Part shown: positions 53,223 to 62,956 of the stretch, one piece after another
How the letters are laid out: each line of letters begins with the position of its first letter
Position numbering within the stretch: position 1 is the first letter of the stretch
From: Micromonospora gifhornensis
GTDB lineage: Bacteria > Actinomycetota > Actinomycetes > Mycobacteriales > Micromonosporaceae
NCBI RefSeq assembly: GCF_016863515.1
Contig: NZ_BOPA01000013.1
Coordinates: 24,980 to 88,979 of the forward strand
DNA: 64,000 nt
Direction of reading: 5' to 3'
Translations under genes and position numbers: made by a program
Notes under the pieces: model-generated
The model's input: only the letters and a program-made list of their open reading frames with translations
Told to the model about the DNA's origin: nothing
The model's database searches: none

Positions 53223-54482
53223 TCAGACCGGGGCGGGGGTTTCGACGCGTACGGTGGCGGCTTCCGCGCGGGCGATGGGGCCGGCGGGCAGGGCGGCGAG
53301 GGCGGCCCCGGCGGCGACCGCCGCACCGGCGAACAGGAACGCCCACGGCACGCCGCCGGCGTGGTCGACGATCAGGCCGGCCACCGCGCCTCCGGCGGCG
53401 CTCGCCCCGACGGACATCGTGACCACCCAGGTGTACGCCTCGTTCAGCATGCCGACCGGCGAGATCCGCCCGACCAGGGTGTTCTCCAGGGTCAGGGCCG
53501 GCGCGATGGTGGCCCCACCGACCACCAGGGCGGTGCCGAGCGCCAAGGGGGTGGGCATCACGGCGAAGACGGCGAAGCTGCCCGCCACGGCGGCGAGCAG
53601 CCAGGCGAACTGTCGGGTCATGTTGCGGGCCGGGCGGCGGATCCCGAACCAGAAGCCGCCGACGGCGCTGCCGACGCCCCAGACGGCCAGCAGTACGCCG
53701 GCCAGGCTGTCCGGGTCATCGGGGGTGTAGCGGGTGGCGAAGGCGGGCACCGTCACGCCGGCCGCGCCGAAGGCGATGCCGAGGCTGGCCACGCAGAGCA
53801 GCAGGGCCGGGAATCCGGGGACCCGCAGTGGGCCGAGGCCTCGGGTCTGGTGCTCCCCTTCGTGCCGCTGCCAGCCACGCATGGTCTGGCCGAGCGCCAC
53901 GGCCACGGTGCCGACCAGGGTCACCACCGCCGCACCGATCAGCGCGGCCCCGGCGTCGGCGAACAGGACGAAGCCGGCGACCAGCAGTGGGCCGAGCACG
54001 AAGACGACTTCGAAGAGGGTGGTCTCGGCGGCCAGGGCGGTGTTGCGCAGGTGGTACCGGCCGGAGGCGACGCTTGTCAGGTCGTTCCACGCGCCGCGGA
54101 TCGCGGCGGTCAGCGGCGGGTAGGAGGCACCGGCCAGGGCGGCGGCCACCAGGACCAGGGCGAAGGGTGTCTGCTCGGAGCGGGCCGCCCAGAGCAGGCC
54201 GATCAGGGCCAGTGGGTGGGCGACCGCGGTGCCGATCAGGACCGGGGTGGGGCCGATGCGGTCGGCGATCCGCCCGGCCACCGGGCTGAGCGCGGCCCCG
54301 GCGAGGGCGTAGCAGCCGCCGGCCAGGGCGGCCAGCGAGTAGCGGCCGGTGACCTCCTCGATGACCAGCAGCAGGGCCAGCGGGGTCATGCCGATCCCGA
54401 GTCGCCCGATGATGCCGGTGATCAACAGGGTCGGCGCCCCGGGAAGGTGCCAAACGCCCAGGTAACGGCGCAGACCAGCCAC
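53223..54482 (-). CDS. MFS transporter
   Basis: The 419-residue protein has twelve predicted helices. It has the MFS loop motif variant GRIADRIGPTPVLIG between helices 2 and 3. It is most like drug- or metabolite-efflux members, and the substrate is unknown. The GTG start has a GGAGG site 7 bases upstream. A single gene or one with the 31-residue peptide. Confidence 0.88.
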   Translation of the reverse strand: MAGLRRYLGVWHLPGAPTLLITGIIGRLGIGMTPLALLLVIEEVTGRYSLAALAGGCYALAGAALSPVAGRIADRIGPTPVLIGTAVAHPLALIGLLWAARSEQTPFALVLVAAALAGASYPPLTAAIRGAWNDLTSVASGRYHLRNTALAAETTLFEVVFVLGPLLVAGFVLFADAGAALIGAAVVTLVGTVAVALGQTMRGWQRHEGEHQTRGLGPLRVPGFPALLLCVASLGIAFGAAGVTVPAFATRYTPDDPDSLAGVLLAVWGVGSAVGGFWFGIRRPARNMTRQFAWLLAAVAGSFAVFAVMPTPLALGTALVVGGATIAPALTLENTLVGRISPVGMLNEAYTWVVTMSVGASAAGGAVAGLIVDHAGGVPWAFLFAGAAVAAGAALAALPAGPIARAEAATVRVETPAPV

Positions 54483-54563
54483 CGAGGACCTCCACAGGTG
54501 TAATGAGCGAGAGCGGTTTGAACCCTAACGCTGTCCAGGTGGTGGCCCGCAACCGAATAGGGT

Positions 54564-54597
54564 GCCGCCCACACCGGGTGGACCCGGTGTGGGCGGC
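54564..54597 (-). terminator. htpX terminator
   Basis: A perfect 15-bp stem (54564-54578 with 54583-54597) with a TGGA loop lies 16 bases after the htpX stop codon. Confidence 0.8.
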
Positions 54598-54613
54598 GAA
54601 GGATCGGTGCGGG

Positions 54614-55486
54614 TCAGCGCTGGTAGCGGACCGGGCCCATGTTGCGGGCCATCTGCTCCAGCCGGGCGACGCGCTGTTCCATGGGCGGGTGGGTGGCGAA
54701 CAGCGCCGCGACCCCGCCGCCCTTGAACGGGTTGGCGATCATCAGGTGCGCGGTGCTGGTGAGCTGCCCCTCGGCCGGCAGCGGCCGACGCTGGGCGCCC
54801 ATGTGGATCTTCCGCAGCGCGCTGGCCAGCGCCAGCGGGTCACGGGTGAGTTCCGCGCCGGAGGCGTCCGCCTGGAACTCCCGGCTGCGGCTGATCGCCA
54901 ACTGGATGATGCTGGCCGCGATCGGGCCCAGGATGATGGTGAGCAGCAGCACTGCCGGGTTGGGGCCGTCCTCGTCGTTGCCGCCGAGCGGGATGAACAG
55001 GGCGAGGTTCGCCACCATGGTGATGATGCCGGCCAGGCCGGCGGCCACGCTGGAGATCAGGATGTCCCGGTTGTAGACGTGTGACAGCTCGTGCCCGATG
55101 ACGCCCCGCAACTCCCGGTAGTCGAGCAGCTCGACGATCCCCTGGGTTACGCAGACCGCCGCGTTCTGCGGGTTACGACCCGTGGCGAACGCGTTGGGCT
55201 GGGCGGTCGGGCTGATGTAGAGGCGGGGCATGGGCTGCCGTGCCTCGGCTGCCAACTCCCGCACCATGTGGTACAGCTCGGGGAACTGTGCCTCGCTGAC
55301 CGGTTGTGCCCGCATCGAGCGAAGCGCCAGCTTGTCGGAGTAGAAGTAGGTGACGCCGTTCATCACAAGCGAGATGACGACGGCGATGACCAAGCCGCCA
55401 CTGCCGCCGAACCAGTAGCCCACCGCCAGGATCAGCGAGGTGAGCAGGCCGAGCAGCGCGGCGGTCTTCAGACGGTTGTGGTGCAC
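54614..55486 (-). CDS. htpX: Membrane zinc protease HtpX
   Basis: The 290-residue M48 metalloprotease has two N-terminal membrane helices (about 10-46) and two more after the active site. The zinc motif is HELSH (132-136), with the further Glu in SREFQAD. It removes damaged membrane proteins. The GTG start has a GAAGGAG site. It follows nuoN, an order also recalled next to the second nuo cluster of Streptomyces. Confidence 0.94.
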   Translation of the reverse strand: MHHNRLKTAALLGLLTSLILAVGYWFGGSGGLVIAVVISLVMNGVTYFYSDKLALRSMRAQPVSEAQFPELYHMVRELAAEARQPMPRLYISPTAQPNAFATGRNPQNAAVCVTQGIVELLDYRELRGVIGHELSHVYNRDILISSVAAGLAGIITMVANLALFIPLGGNDEDGPNPAVLLLTIILGPIAASIIQLAISRSREFQADASGAELTRDPLALASALRKIHMGAQRRPLPAEGQLTSTAHLMIANPFKGGGVAALFATHPPMEQRVARLEQMARNMGPVRYQR

Positions 55487-55562
55487 GAATCACTCCTTCG
55501 GTGCACGGATGCGTGGATCCGTCGACCGGTACAACAACCCGGTACCCGTCAACCATCCGGTT

Positions 55563-55594
55563 CATGACTGAGAGTTACCTGAGTGACAGTCATG
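55563..55594. promoter_or_regulatory. Inverted repeat between htpX and nuoN
   Basis: CATGACTG (55563-55570) and CAGTCATG (55587-55594) are perfect inverted arms 16 bases apart. The site is 77 bases upstream of htpX and 32 bases after nuoN. It may be an operator for htpX. Confidence 0.4.
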
Positions 55595-55625
55595 TTGGGG
55601 AATGCACCGGCAGGTCAGGCCGGAT

Positions 55626-57119
55626 TCAGCTGCCGGCGAGATCGAGCACCAGTTGCGGTGCGAAGCCGACGATCACGGCGATCGCGGTCGCCACGGCCAG
55701 CGCGACCACCACCACGCGAGCCGGTCGGATCGCCCCAGCAGGCGCGTCACCGGCCGGAGCGCTGCCGGCGAGGGCGCTGTCGGCCGGGGTGTAGAGCAGC
55801 GCGGCGAAGCGCAGGTAGTAGGCCAGGCCGATGACCGCGTTCAGCGCCACAAGCAGGGCGAGCCAGGCCGCATCGCCGCCGAGCAGCGACCGCACCACGG
55901 TCACCTTGGCGAACAACCCGGCCAACCCCGGTGGCAGGCCGGCGAGCCCGATCAGCGCGAACGCCAGGCCCGCGCCGACCCAGGGGTGCCGCCGGGCCGC
56001 GCCGCGCAGGTCGTCGAGGCGACCACCGTCCGCCCCGGCCGGGCGCAGGGCCACCACCCCGGCGAAGGCGGCCAGTTCCAACAGCACGAAGAAGACGGCG
56101 TACGCCAGGGCGGCGGCGTACGCGGCGGAGCGGGCGTCGACGTCGGCCAGGGCGAGGGCGCCGAGGGGGGCCAGGATGTAGCCCGCCTGGGCCACCGAGG
56201 ACCAGGCCAGCAGCCGCACCGTACGCCGCTGACGCAGGGCCACCAGGTTGCCCACGGTCATGGTCAGCGCGGCGACCAGGGCCAGCACCGGCCCGGCGAC
56301 GCTCAGTGGCAGCGCGTGCTGCACCACGGCCAGCAGGGCGACCACCCCGCCGAGCTTCGACGCCGTCGACAGGTACGCGGCCACCGGCAGCGGTGCCCCG
56401 TCGTACGTGGCCGGGGCCCAGGCGTGGAACGGCACCGCCGCCACCTTGAACGCCAGCCCGGCCAGCACCAGCGTCACCGCGACAGTGGTCAGCGGCAGGT
56501 CCAGCAGGTCCGAGCGGTCGGCCAGGATCGCGCCCAGCCGTTCCAGGTGCAGGCTGCCGGTGACCGCGTAGAGCAGCGCCGCACCGAGCAGGGTGAGCGT
56601 GGTGGCCACCACGCTGACCACGAAGAAGGTGACCGCCGCCTCGGCGCTGGCCAGGCTCCCCCGGCGCAGCCCGACCAGGATGTACAGCGGCAGGGTCAAC
56701 GCCTCCACCGCCACGATCAGGGTGATCAGGTCGCCGGCCGCGCCGAGCACCACACCACCGGTCATCGAGCAGGCGAGCAGGAAGCAGAACTCCCCCACCG
56801 GGGTCACGCCGTCGCGCAGCAGCGGCCCGGCCAACGCCAACACCCCGAGCGCCAGCAGCGCCACCAGCCCGGCCACCAGCGCGGCCCGCCCGCCGAAGAC
56901 GTACGAGCAGTCGGCCCCGACGCAGAAGGTGCGGCGTTCGGCTCCGGCGCCGACCGCCACGGCCGCGACGAGGGTGGCGAGTGCACCGGTGGCCGCCGCG
57001 ACGATCGTCGCCGTCCTGCGGGCCAGCACCAGGTCGACCAGGAGCGCCAGCACGGCCGTCCCGGCGGCCAGGTACGCCGGCAGCAGCGCCACACTGTCGA
57101 CGCTCTGCACCCTGCTCAC
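55626..57119 (-). CDS. nuoN: NADH-quinone oxidoreductase subunit N
   Basis: The 497-residue proton-pumping subunit has about 14 helices and is antiporter-like. The key Glu in VAVEALTLPLYIL and the Lys in STASKLGGV are present. The start is GTG, 34 bases after nuoM. It is the last gene of the nuoI-N set. Confidence 0.94.
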   Translation of the reverse strand: MSRVQSVDSVALLPAYLAAGTAVLALLVDLVLARRTATIVAAATGALATLVAAVAVGAGAERRTFCVGADCSYVFGGRAALVAGLVALLALGVLALAGPLLRDGVTPVGEFCFLLACSMTGGVVLGAAGDLITLIVAVEALTLPLYILVGLRRGSLASAEAAVTFFVVSVVATTLTLLGAALLYAVTGSLHLERLGAILADRSDLLDLPLTTVAVTLVLAGLAFKVAAVPFHAWAPATYDGAPLPVAAYLSTASKLGGVVALLAVVQHALPLSVAGPVLALVAALTMTVGNLVALRQRRTVRLLAWSSVAQAGYILAPLGALALADVDARSAAYAAALAYAVFFVLLELAAFAGVVALRPAGADGGRLDDLRGAARRHPWVGAGLAFALIGLAGLPPGLAGLFAKVTVVRSLLGGDAAWLALLVALNAVIGLAYYLRFAALLYTPADSALAGSAPAGDAPAGAIRPARVVVVALAVATAIAVIVGFAPQLVLDLAGS

Positions 57120-57153
57120 GGCTGCCTCCCGTCGGCCCGGTCCCGGGTCGTCG

Positions 57154-58686
57154 TCATCGCAGGACCTCCACCAGGGCCGTCACCGGTGCCTCGGCGACAC
57201 CAAGCACCAGGGTCGGTGCCAGCCCGACGGCCAGCGCGAGCAGCACCAGCGGCGTCCAGGCGGCCACCTCGGCTCCGGCCAGTCCCGGTTTCAGCTCGGC
57301 CACCGCAGGCGTCGCAGTGCCGTGGGTGACCTGCCGCAACAGCCGCAGCAGGTACGCCGCCGTCAGCGCACCGCCGAACGCGGCAAGCACCGCCAGCGTG
57401 ATCCACAGCGCGCCGCCCACTTCGACGGCGGCGACCACGGCGAACGCCTCACCCCAGAACCCGGCCAGGCCGGGCAGCCCCAGCGAGGCGACCGCCGCGA
57501 AGGCGAGCAGCCCGGACAGCCGGGGGGCGGTCTCCCGCAGCCCGGACAGTTCGCGCAGCGCCCCGGTGTGGGTCCGGTCCTTTATCGCCCCGGCGAGGAA
57601 GAACAGCAGGCCGGTGATGATGCCGTGCGCGACGTTGCCGATCAGCGCCGCCTGGATGCCGGTGGCGGTCAGCGTGGCGATCCCGAGCAGCACGAAGCCC
57701 ATGTGCCCCACGCTTGAGTACGCGATGAGCCGTTTCAGCTCGGTCTGCGCCAGACACACAAGTGATCCGATCAGGATCGCCGCGACGGCGAGGACGCCCA
57801 GCACCGGTGCCGCCCAGCGGGCCCCTTCCGGCGCCACCCCGACGGCGACCCGGATCAGGCCGTACGTGCCCATCTTGAGCAGCACCCCGGCGAGCAGCAC
57901 GCTGCCGACGGTCGGGGCCTGGGTGTGCGCGTCGGGCAGCCAGGAGTGCAGCGGCCAGAGCGGACTCTTCACCGCGAAGGCCACCGCGAGCAGCGTGAAC
58001 GCGGCCAGTTGGGTGCCCCGGGCCAGTCCGTTGCCGCCGGTCAGCGCGACGATGTCGGCGGTACCGGCGGCGGCCACCACCACGTAGACCCCGACCAGCA
58101 GCAGCACCGAGCCGAACAGGGTGTACAGGGCGAATTTGCGGGCCGCCCGACGCCGTGCCGCCACCGCCGCCGGGTCGGTGCCGTCGCCGCCCCAGCCGAC
58201 GATGATCGCGTACATCGGCAGCAGGACGATCTCGAAGAAGAGGAAGAACAGCACCAGGTCCAGGGCGAGGAAGGTGCCGAGGATGCCGACCTCGACCACC
58301 AGCAGCAGCGCCACCAGGGCGCGCCCGCTGCCACCGGGCGGTACCCGCCAGCAGGTGTACCCGCAGCAGAGCAGGGTGAGCAGGGCGGTCAGCACCACAA
58401 GTGGCCAGGAGATGCCGTCCACCCCGAGGTGGAAACGCAACTCCAGGCCCGGCACCCAGGGCAGGTCGAGGGCGTGCCAGGGGCGTACCGCAGGCGGGGT
58501 CACCGCGTAGGCGGTCCAGCTGCCGGACCGGTCGACGGCCAGCGCCAGCGCCGCGACAAGGGTCAGCCCGGCGGCCACCGTACCGGCCACGCGGGCGGGC
58601 AGGTCGCGGGGGATCGCCGCCACCGCCAGGGCACCGAGCGCCGGTAGCGCGAGGACCGCGACCAGCAGGAACTCGCCGAAGCTCAT
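57154..58686 (-). CDS. nuoM: NADH-quinone oxidoreductase subunit M
   Basis: The 510-residue antiporter-like subunit has about 14 helices. The conserved Glu is in FFEIVLLPMY, and the pumping His and Lys region is PLHSWLPDAHTQAPTVGSVL. It lies 46 bases after nuoL. Confidence 0.95.
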   Translation of the reverse strand: MSFGEFLLVAVLALPALGALAVAAIPRDLPARVAGTVAAGLTLVAALALAVDRSGSWTAYAVTPPAVRPWHALDLPWVPGLELRFHLGVDGISWPLVVLTALLTLLCCGYTCWRVPPGGSGRALVALLLVVEVGILGTFLALDLVLFFLFFEIVLLPMYAIIVGWGGDGTDPAAVAARRRAARKFALYTLFGSVLLLVGVYVVVAAAGTADIVALTGGNGLARGTQLAAFTLLAVAFAVKSPLWPLHSWLPDAHTQAPTVGSVLLAGVLLKMGTYGLIRVAVGVAPEGARWAAPVLGVLAVAAILIGSLVCLAQTELKRLIAYSSVGHMGFVLLGIATLTATGIQAALIGNVAHGIITGLLFFLAGAIKDRTHTGALRELSGLRETAPRLSGLLAFAAVASLGLPGLAGFWGEAFAVVAAVEVGGALWITLAVLAAFGGALTAAYLLRLLRQVTHGTATPAVAELKPGLAGAEVAAWTPLVLLALAVGLAPTLVLGVAEAPVTALVEVLR

Positions 58687-58732
58687 CGGGCAGCTCCGCT
58701 CCGCGATTCGGCCCGCGACGCGCTGCGGCTCA

Positions 58733-60682
58733 TCACATTGCTCCGATCAGGGTGGCGGCCAGGGCGATCAGCAACGCACCGGCGAGCACCGCGACGACGG
58801 CTCGGGGCAGCGCGGAGCGGTGCAGGGCGGCCAGGCCGCCGCCGAGTGCACCCGCACCCCGGCCGGTGCCGGTGACCGCGCCGTCGACGACCCGCTCGTC
58901 GGCGACGCGTGCCGCCCGGGCCAGCGCGGTCGTGGGGCGTACCACAAGGGTGTGCTGGACGTCGTCGAGGCGGAACGCGCCGGCGAAGACCGGCCGCAGC
59001 GGACCCAGCGCCGCCGCCGGATCGGCGGCGGTGTCCCGCCGCCAACCGGCCCAGGCCAGGCCCGCCCCGAGCAGCAGCAACGCCAGGGGCAGCAGGACGG
59101 TCGGGGTGAGGTGGATCAGCCCGTCCGGCGGCATCAGGTCCGACACCCCCTCGGCGTCGGACGGCGTCGTGCGTTGCAGCTGGCTGGCGAACCAGCCGGG
59201 GAAGCCGGCCAGACCGAGCAGGGCCGCCGGCACGGTCAGCGCCAGCACCGGCCAGCGCAGCAGGGCAGGCGGGTCGTGCGGGTGGGTCAGCGGGGTGCGC
59301 GGCGCGCCGAAGAAGGTACGCAGCAGCAGCCGCGTGGCGTACCAGGCGGTGACGGCAACGCCGACCAGCCCGGCCAGCCAGACCAGCCAGCCCACCCAGG
59401 CCGGAGCCGGGCCGTCGCCGTGCAGGGCGGCACCCTCGGCGGCGGCGAGCACGCCCTCCTTGCTCCAGAAGCCGGAGAGCGGGGGTAGGCCGGCCAGCGC
59501 GCCCAGCCCGATAAGCATGCACCAGAAGGTGACAGGCATGCTGTGCCGCAGCCCGCCCATCCGGGACATCGCCGCGGTGCCGACGGCGTGGATCACCACA
59601 CCGGCGGCGAGGAACAGCAACGCCTTGAACGCGGCGTGGGTGAGCAGGTGGAACAGCGCGGCAGGCGGCGAGCCGACGGCCAGCGCACCGGTCATGTAGC
59701 CGAGTTGGGAGACCGTCGACCAGGCGAGCACCCGTTTGATGTCGTCCTGTGCGGTGGCGGCGAACGCGCCGAGCAGCAGCGTCACCGAGGCCATCACCCC
59801 GAGGACGGCCAGCACGGTGGGGGTGGCCTCGAACAGCGGCCAGAGCCGGGTGATTGCGTACACCCCGGCGGCCACCATCGTGGCGGCGTGGATCAGCGCG
59901 GAGATCGGGGTGGGGCCGGCCATCGCGTCGGGCAGCCAGGTGTGCAGCGGGAACTGTGCGCTCTTGCCGGCGACCCCGGCGAGCAGCAGCAGACCGGCGG
60001 CGGTCAGCGTGCCGGTGCCGTGGTCGTGGGCGAGCACGTCGGCGATCCGGAAGCTGCCCGCCGAAACCCCGAGCAGGGCGATGCCGAGCAGGAACCCGAC
60101 GTCGCCGACCCGGGTCACCAGGAACGCCTTCTGCGCGGCGGCCGGCGCCTGCGGCAGCCACCGGTCATGGGCGATCAGCAGGTACGAGCAGATGCCCATC
60201 ACCTCCCAGCCGACCAGCAGCATGATCAGGTCCCCGGAGACCACCACCAGCAGCATGGCGGCGGTGAAGAGGCTGATCTGTGCCGCGTACGGCGGGTAGC
60301 GGTGGTCGACATCCGTGTCGTCGTGCGGCCCCCGCGTGAGGTAGCCGACCGAGTAGACCTGCACGGCCAGGGCCACGGCGGCGACCGCCACGGCGACCAG
60401 GGCGGCGGCGCCGTCGAGGCGTACCCCGAGGGTGACGGTGAGCTCGCCGAAGCGGATCCAGGTGGTCGAGGACTCCGCCGGGGCGTCCAGAGTGACGAGC
60501 AGCGCCACCGCCAGCACCAGAGCGCCCGCAGCCCCGGCCACACCGAGGGCGATCGCCGCGCGCCGGGAAGTGTCCCGGTCGGTGGTCGCGCCCCGCGCCG
60601 CCGGTGGCAGCAGCAGACCGACCAGACCGGCGACCAGCGGTACGACCGGCAGCAGCGCGCCCAGCAGCGTCGTGGTGCTCAC
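58733..60682 (-). CDS. nuoL: NADH-quinone oxidoreductase subunit L
   Basis: The 649-residue distal pumping subunit starts at a GTG giving (M)[15 protein letters not shown] that overlaps the nuoK stop as GTGA. The frame from 61177 lies inside nuoK and nuoJ and is rejected. The Glu in [13 protein letters not shown] and the [20 protein letters not shown] motif are intact. A long lateral helix follows at the C-terminus. Confidence 0.95.
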   Translation of the reverse strand: MSTTTLLGALLPVVPLVAGLVGLLLPPAARGATTDRDTSRRAAIALGVAGAAGALVLAVALLVTLDAPAESSTTWIRFGELTVTLGVRLDGAAALVAVAVAAVALAVQVYSVGYLTRGPHDDTDVDHRYPPYAAQISLFTAAMLLVVVSGDLIMLLVGWEVMGICSYLLIAHDRWLPQAPAAAQKAFLVTRVGDVGFLLGIALLGVSAGSFRIADVLAHDHGTGTLTAAGLLLLAGVAGKSAQFPLHTWLPDAMAGPTPISALIHAATMVAAGVYAITRLWPLFEATPTVLAVLGVMASVTLLLGAFAATAQDDIKRVLAWSTVSQLGYMTGALAVGSPPAALFHLLTHAAFKALLFLAAGVVIHAVGTAAMSRMGGLRHSMPVTFWCMLIGLGALAGLPPLSGFWSKEGVLAAAEGAALHGDGPAPAWVGWLVWLAGLVGVAVTAWYATRLLLRTFFGAPRTPLTHPHDPPALLRWPVLALTVPAALLGLAGFPGWFASQLQRTTPSDAEGVSDLMPPDGLIHLTPTVLLPLALLLLGAGLAWAGWRRDTAADPAAALGPLRPVFAGAFRLDDVQHTLVVRPTTALARAARVADERVVDGAVTGTGRGAGALGGGLAALHRSALPRAVVAVLAGALLIALAATLIGAM

Positions 60683-61035
60683 CGCTGACCCTCCATCGGC
60701 ACCTTGTCCATCGGCACCTCGTCCAGTGGCGCCGTGTCCAGTGGCACCTCGTCGACGGCGACGCTGGCCCGCATCCGGTAGAGCTGGAGCACGATCGCCA
60801 GCCCCACCCCGATCTCGGCCGCCGCCAGCACGATCACGAAGAGCGCGAAGACCTGACCGCTGTGCGGCAGCAGCGCCCGGGTCGTGGTGTCGGCGGTGAT
60901 CAGGATCAGGTTCACCGCGTTGAGCATCAGCTCGACGCCCATCAGCACCAGCACCGCGTTGCGTCGTCGCAGTACGCCGTACACGCCGAGGCCGAACAGC
61001 AGCGCGGCGGTGACGTACGGGATGACCGGTCTCAC
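60679..61035 (-). CDS. nuoK: NADH-quinone oxidoreductase subunit K with repeat tail
   Basis: The 118-residue protein has the three NuoK helices with the conserved glutamates in [11 protein letters not shown] and [11 protein letters not shown]. It is about 20 residues longer than usual because of a tail of four five-residue repeats ([20 protein letters not shown]). The GTG start follows a GGAGGGG site and overlaps the nuoJ stop. Confidence 0.94.
   Translation of the reverse strand: MRPVIPYVTAALLFGLGVYGVLRRRNAVLVLMGVELMLNAVNLILITADTTTRALLPHSGQVFALFVIVLAAAEIGVGLAIVLQLYRMRASVAVDEVPLDTAPLDEVPMDKVPMEGQR
60693..60752. repeat. Four tandem 15-bp repeats in nuoK
   Basis: Units start at 60693, 60708, 60723 and 60738, each beginning CCATCGG or CCAGTGG. 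They code for the repeated five-residue tail of NuoK. Being a multiple of three, copy-number changes would keep the frame and the nuoL overlap. Confidence 0.85.
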
Positions 61036-61631
61036 CGGGCCCCTCCCTCGCCACCCGAGCCGGCCCGCTCGGCCGGCTCGTCCCCGGCTGGACGGTCTCC
61101 CGGTGTGCGGTCCCGCGCAGCGCTGTCCCCCGGTGTGCGGCCGATGTCGGGGCGGGACAGCACGATCGCGCCGACAAGCGCCGACAGCAGCAGGATCGAC
61201 AGCACCTCGAAGGGCAGCACCCAACTGGCGAAGACCTGCTCGCCGATCCGCTCGGCGGTGCCCGCCTCGGGCAGCTCCACAGTTGTCCAACGGAACGCGT
61301 CGATCAGCAGGGCGGCCAGCCCCAGCCCGACCCCGCCGCCGATCAGCGCGGCCGGCCACCCCGGACGGTCCAGGTCGTCCGAGGCACCGATCGGCGCGCG
61401 GGTGAGCATCACCGCGAACAGCAGCAGCACCACCACCGCGCCCACGTAGATCAGCACCTGCACCCAGGCCACCAACTCGGCGGTGAGCACCAGATACATG
61501 CCCGCCACGGCACCGAGACAGACCACCAGGTAGAGCCCGGCGCGGACCAGGTGCCGGGTCGACACCACAAACACCCCGGACCCGACGGCCACCGCGCCCA
61601 GGGCGAGCAGCAGCACGTCCACGCCGGTCAC
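61032..61631 (-). CDS. nuoJ: NADH-quinone oxidoreductase subunit J
   Basis: The 199-residue membrane subunit has five helices (about 5-160), with the pi-bulge helix [20 protein letters not shown] hydrophilic tail of about 35 residues has a repeated RTPGD motif. The GTG start overlaps the nuoI stop as GTGA. Confidence 0.94.
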   Translation of the reverse strand: MTGVDVLLLALGAVAVGSGVFVVSTRHLVRAGLYLVVCLGAVAGMYLVLTAELVAWVQVLIYVGAVVVLLLFAVMLTRAPIGASDDLDRPGWPAALIGGGVGLGLAALLIDAFRWTTVELPEAGTAERIGEQVFASWVLPFEVLSILLLSALVGAIVLSRPDIGRTPGDSAARDRTPGDRPAGDEPAERAGSGGEGGAR

Positions 61632-62254
61632 TCGGAAGCACCTTCCCCGTCGCCGGGCTCACCCGTACCGCCGGGTGCCGGCTCGGGGCGTACCGGCGGG
61701 GCGGTCGGCCGGGCGGCGGGCGCGGCGGGGATCGCGGCCTTGCGCGCGGCGGCGGTCTCCTCCTTGGCCGGCTCACCGTTCGGATCGTGCGCCGGTGGCG
61801 GCGGTACGGTCGCCATCCACTCGCCGAGATGCTCCTTGTCGTGCAGCAGGTCCTTGATGTCGTACTCGGCGTACTCGAACTCGGGCGACCAGTAGAGGGC
61901 GTCGAACGGGCAGACCTCGATGCAGATGCCACAGTACATGCAGAGCGAGAAGTCGATGTCGAACCGGTCGAGCACGTTGCGCTGGCGAGGGCGGGCGGCG
62001 CCGGGCACCGCCACCTCCTCCTTGTGCGAGTCGATGTAGATGCACCAGTCCGGACACTCGCGTGAGCAGAGCATGCAGACCGTGCAGTTCTCCTCCAGCA
62101 GCGCGATCACCCCACGTGAGCGGGGCGGCAACTCGGGGGCGACGTCCGGGTACTGCTGGGTGGTGGAGCGCTTCGTCATCGTCTTGAGCGTGACCGCCAG
62201 GCCCTTGACCAGCCCGCTGCCCGGCACACCCGCCGGCTCGCTTCGCTCGCTCAT
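61628..62254 (-). CDS. nuoI: NADH-quinone oxidoreductase subunit I
   Basis: The 208-residue peripheral-arm subunit holds two [4Fe-4S] clusters (motifs [15 protein letters not shown] and [12 protein letters not shown]). An Ala/Pro-rich tail of about 60 residues follows. The first eight residues (MSERSEPA) come from a repeated GAGCGAGCG-type sequence, so the real start may be the GTG at 62227 or another one nearby. No nuoH or other nuo gene is upstream. Confidence 0.93.
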   Translation of the reverse strand: MSERSEPAGVPGSGLVKGLAVTLKTMTKRSTTQQYPDVAPELPPRSRGVIALLEENCTVCMLCSRECPDWCIYIDSHKEEVAVPGAARPRQRNVLDRFDIDFSLCMYCGICIEVCPFDALYWSPEFEYAEYDIKDLLHDKEHLGEWMATVPPPPAHDPNGEPAKEETAAARKAAIPAAPAARPTAPPVRPEPAPGGTGEPGDGEGASE

Positions 62255-62340
62255 GCCGACACTCCGCTGCGCTCCGTGTCGTCACGAGGCACCAATGCGC
62301 CGAGCCGATGATTCGCTCGCTGACGCTCGCTCATGTCGAC
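62242..62340. repeat. Two copies of a CGCTCGCTCATG-type short repeat upstream of nuoI
   Basis: Copies at 62242-62260 and 62320-62340 share CGCTCGCTCATG plus CGAC. The first copy includes the annotated nuoI start codon. Such short repeats are scattered in Micromonospora-type genomes, from memory. The rest of the gap (62255-62439) has no gene. Confidence 0.6.
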
Positions 62341-62439
62341 CATCCTGCCCTGTGGGCACGGCGCGCGCGACCACCACCCGGGCTCTGCTGTCAGTACCGT
62401 GACCACGGGGAGAACGACACATCGGAAAGGACCCGTCAG

Positions 62440-62825
62440 ATGACCGCCGCGCTGCACCAACCGCCGTCGGGCGAGTGGACGACGGACGACCTCGACGCCC
62501 TGCCCGACGACGGTCGCCGCCGCGAGCTGCTCGATGGAGTGCTGCTCGTGCCTGCCTCCCCCACCGCCGCCCACCAGACCATCGCCATGCGACTCGGCGT
62601 CGCGCTCGAAGCGGAGTGCCCCGACGAGTACGAGGTCACCCAGGGTGTCGAGGTGCGGACTGGCGGATCGAGACCGAGACGGCCGGTCTCGTGGTACACA
62701 CCCACCGGATCGATCCGGTGCACGAGGTCTACACCGAGACCGGACGGTGGACCAAGTTCGTCGACACCGGCGAGCCATTTCCGGTGAACCTGTCCGTGGC
62801 CCAGTTGACACCCCGATACCTCTGA
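62440..62825 (+). pseudogene. Broken Uma2-family endonuclease-like gene
   Basis: The first frame (from ATG 62440, with a GGAAAGG site) gives a normal Uma2 start (about 75 residues, DGRRRELLDGVLLV, ending TQGVEVR). A second frame then carries the family's C-terminal end (VYTETGRWTKFV, PFPVNLSVAQL) to a stop at 62825. The central nuclease part with its acidic residues is missing and the frames differ. This points to a deletion with frameshift. Confidence 0.75.
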
Positions 62826-62956
62826 TCGGCCCGACGGGTATCGCACGGTGTTTCCCGCGCTTCCGCTCGATCACCGCCCCTTCTGCCGGGCCAGCGGTCG
62901 CAGTGTCAGCCATGATGGGACCGGCATGGCAGGCGGCGCGGGCAAGGAGCAGGGCG

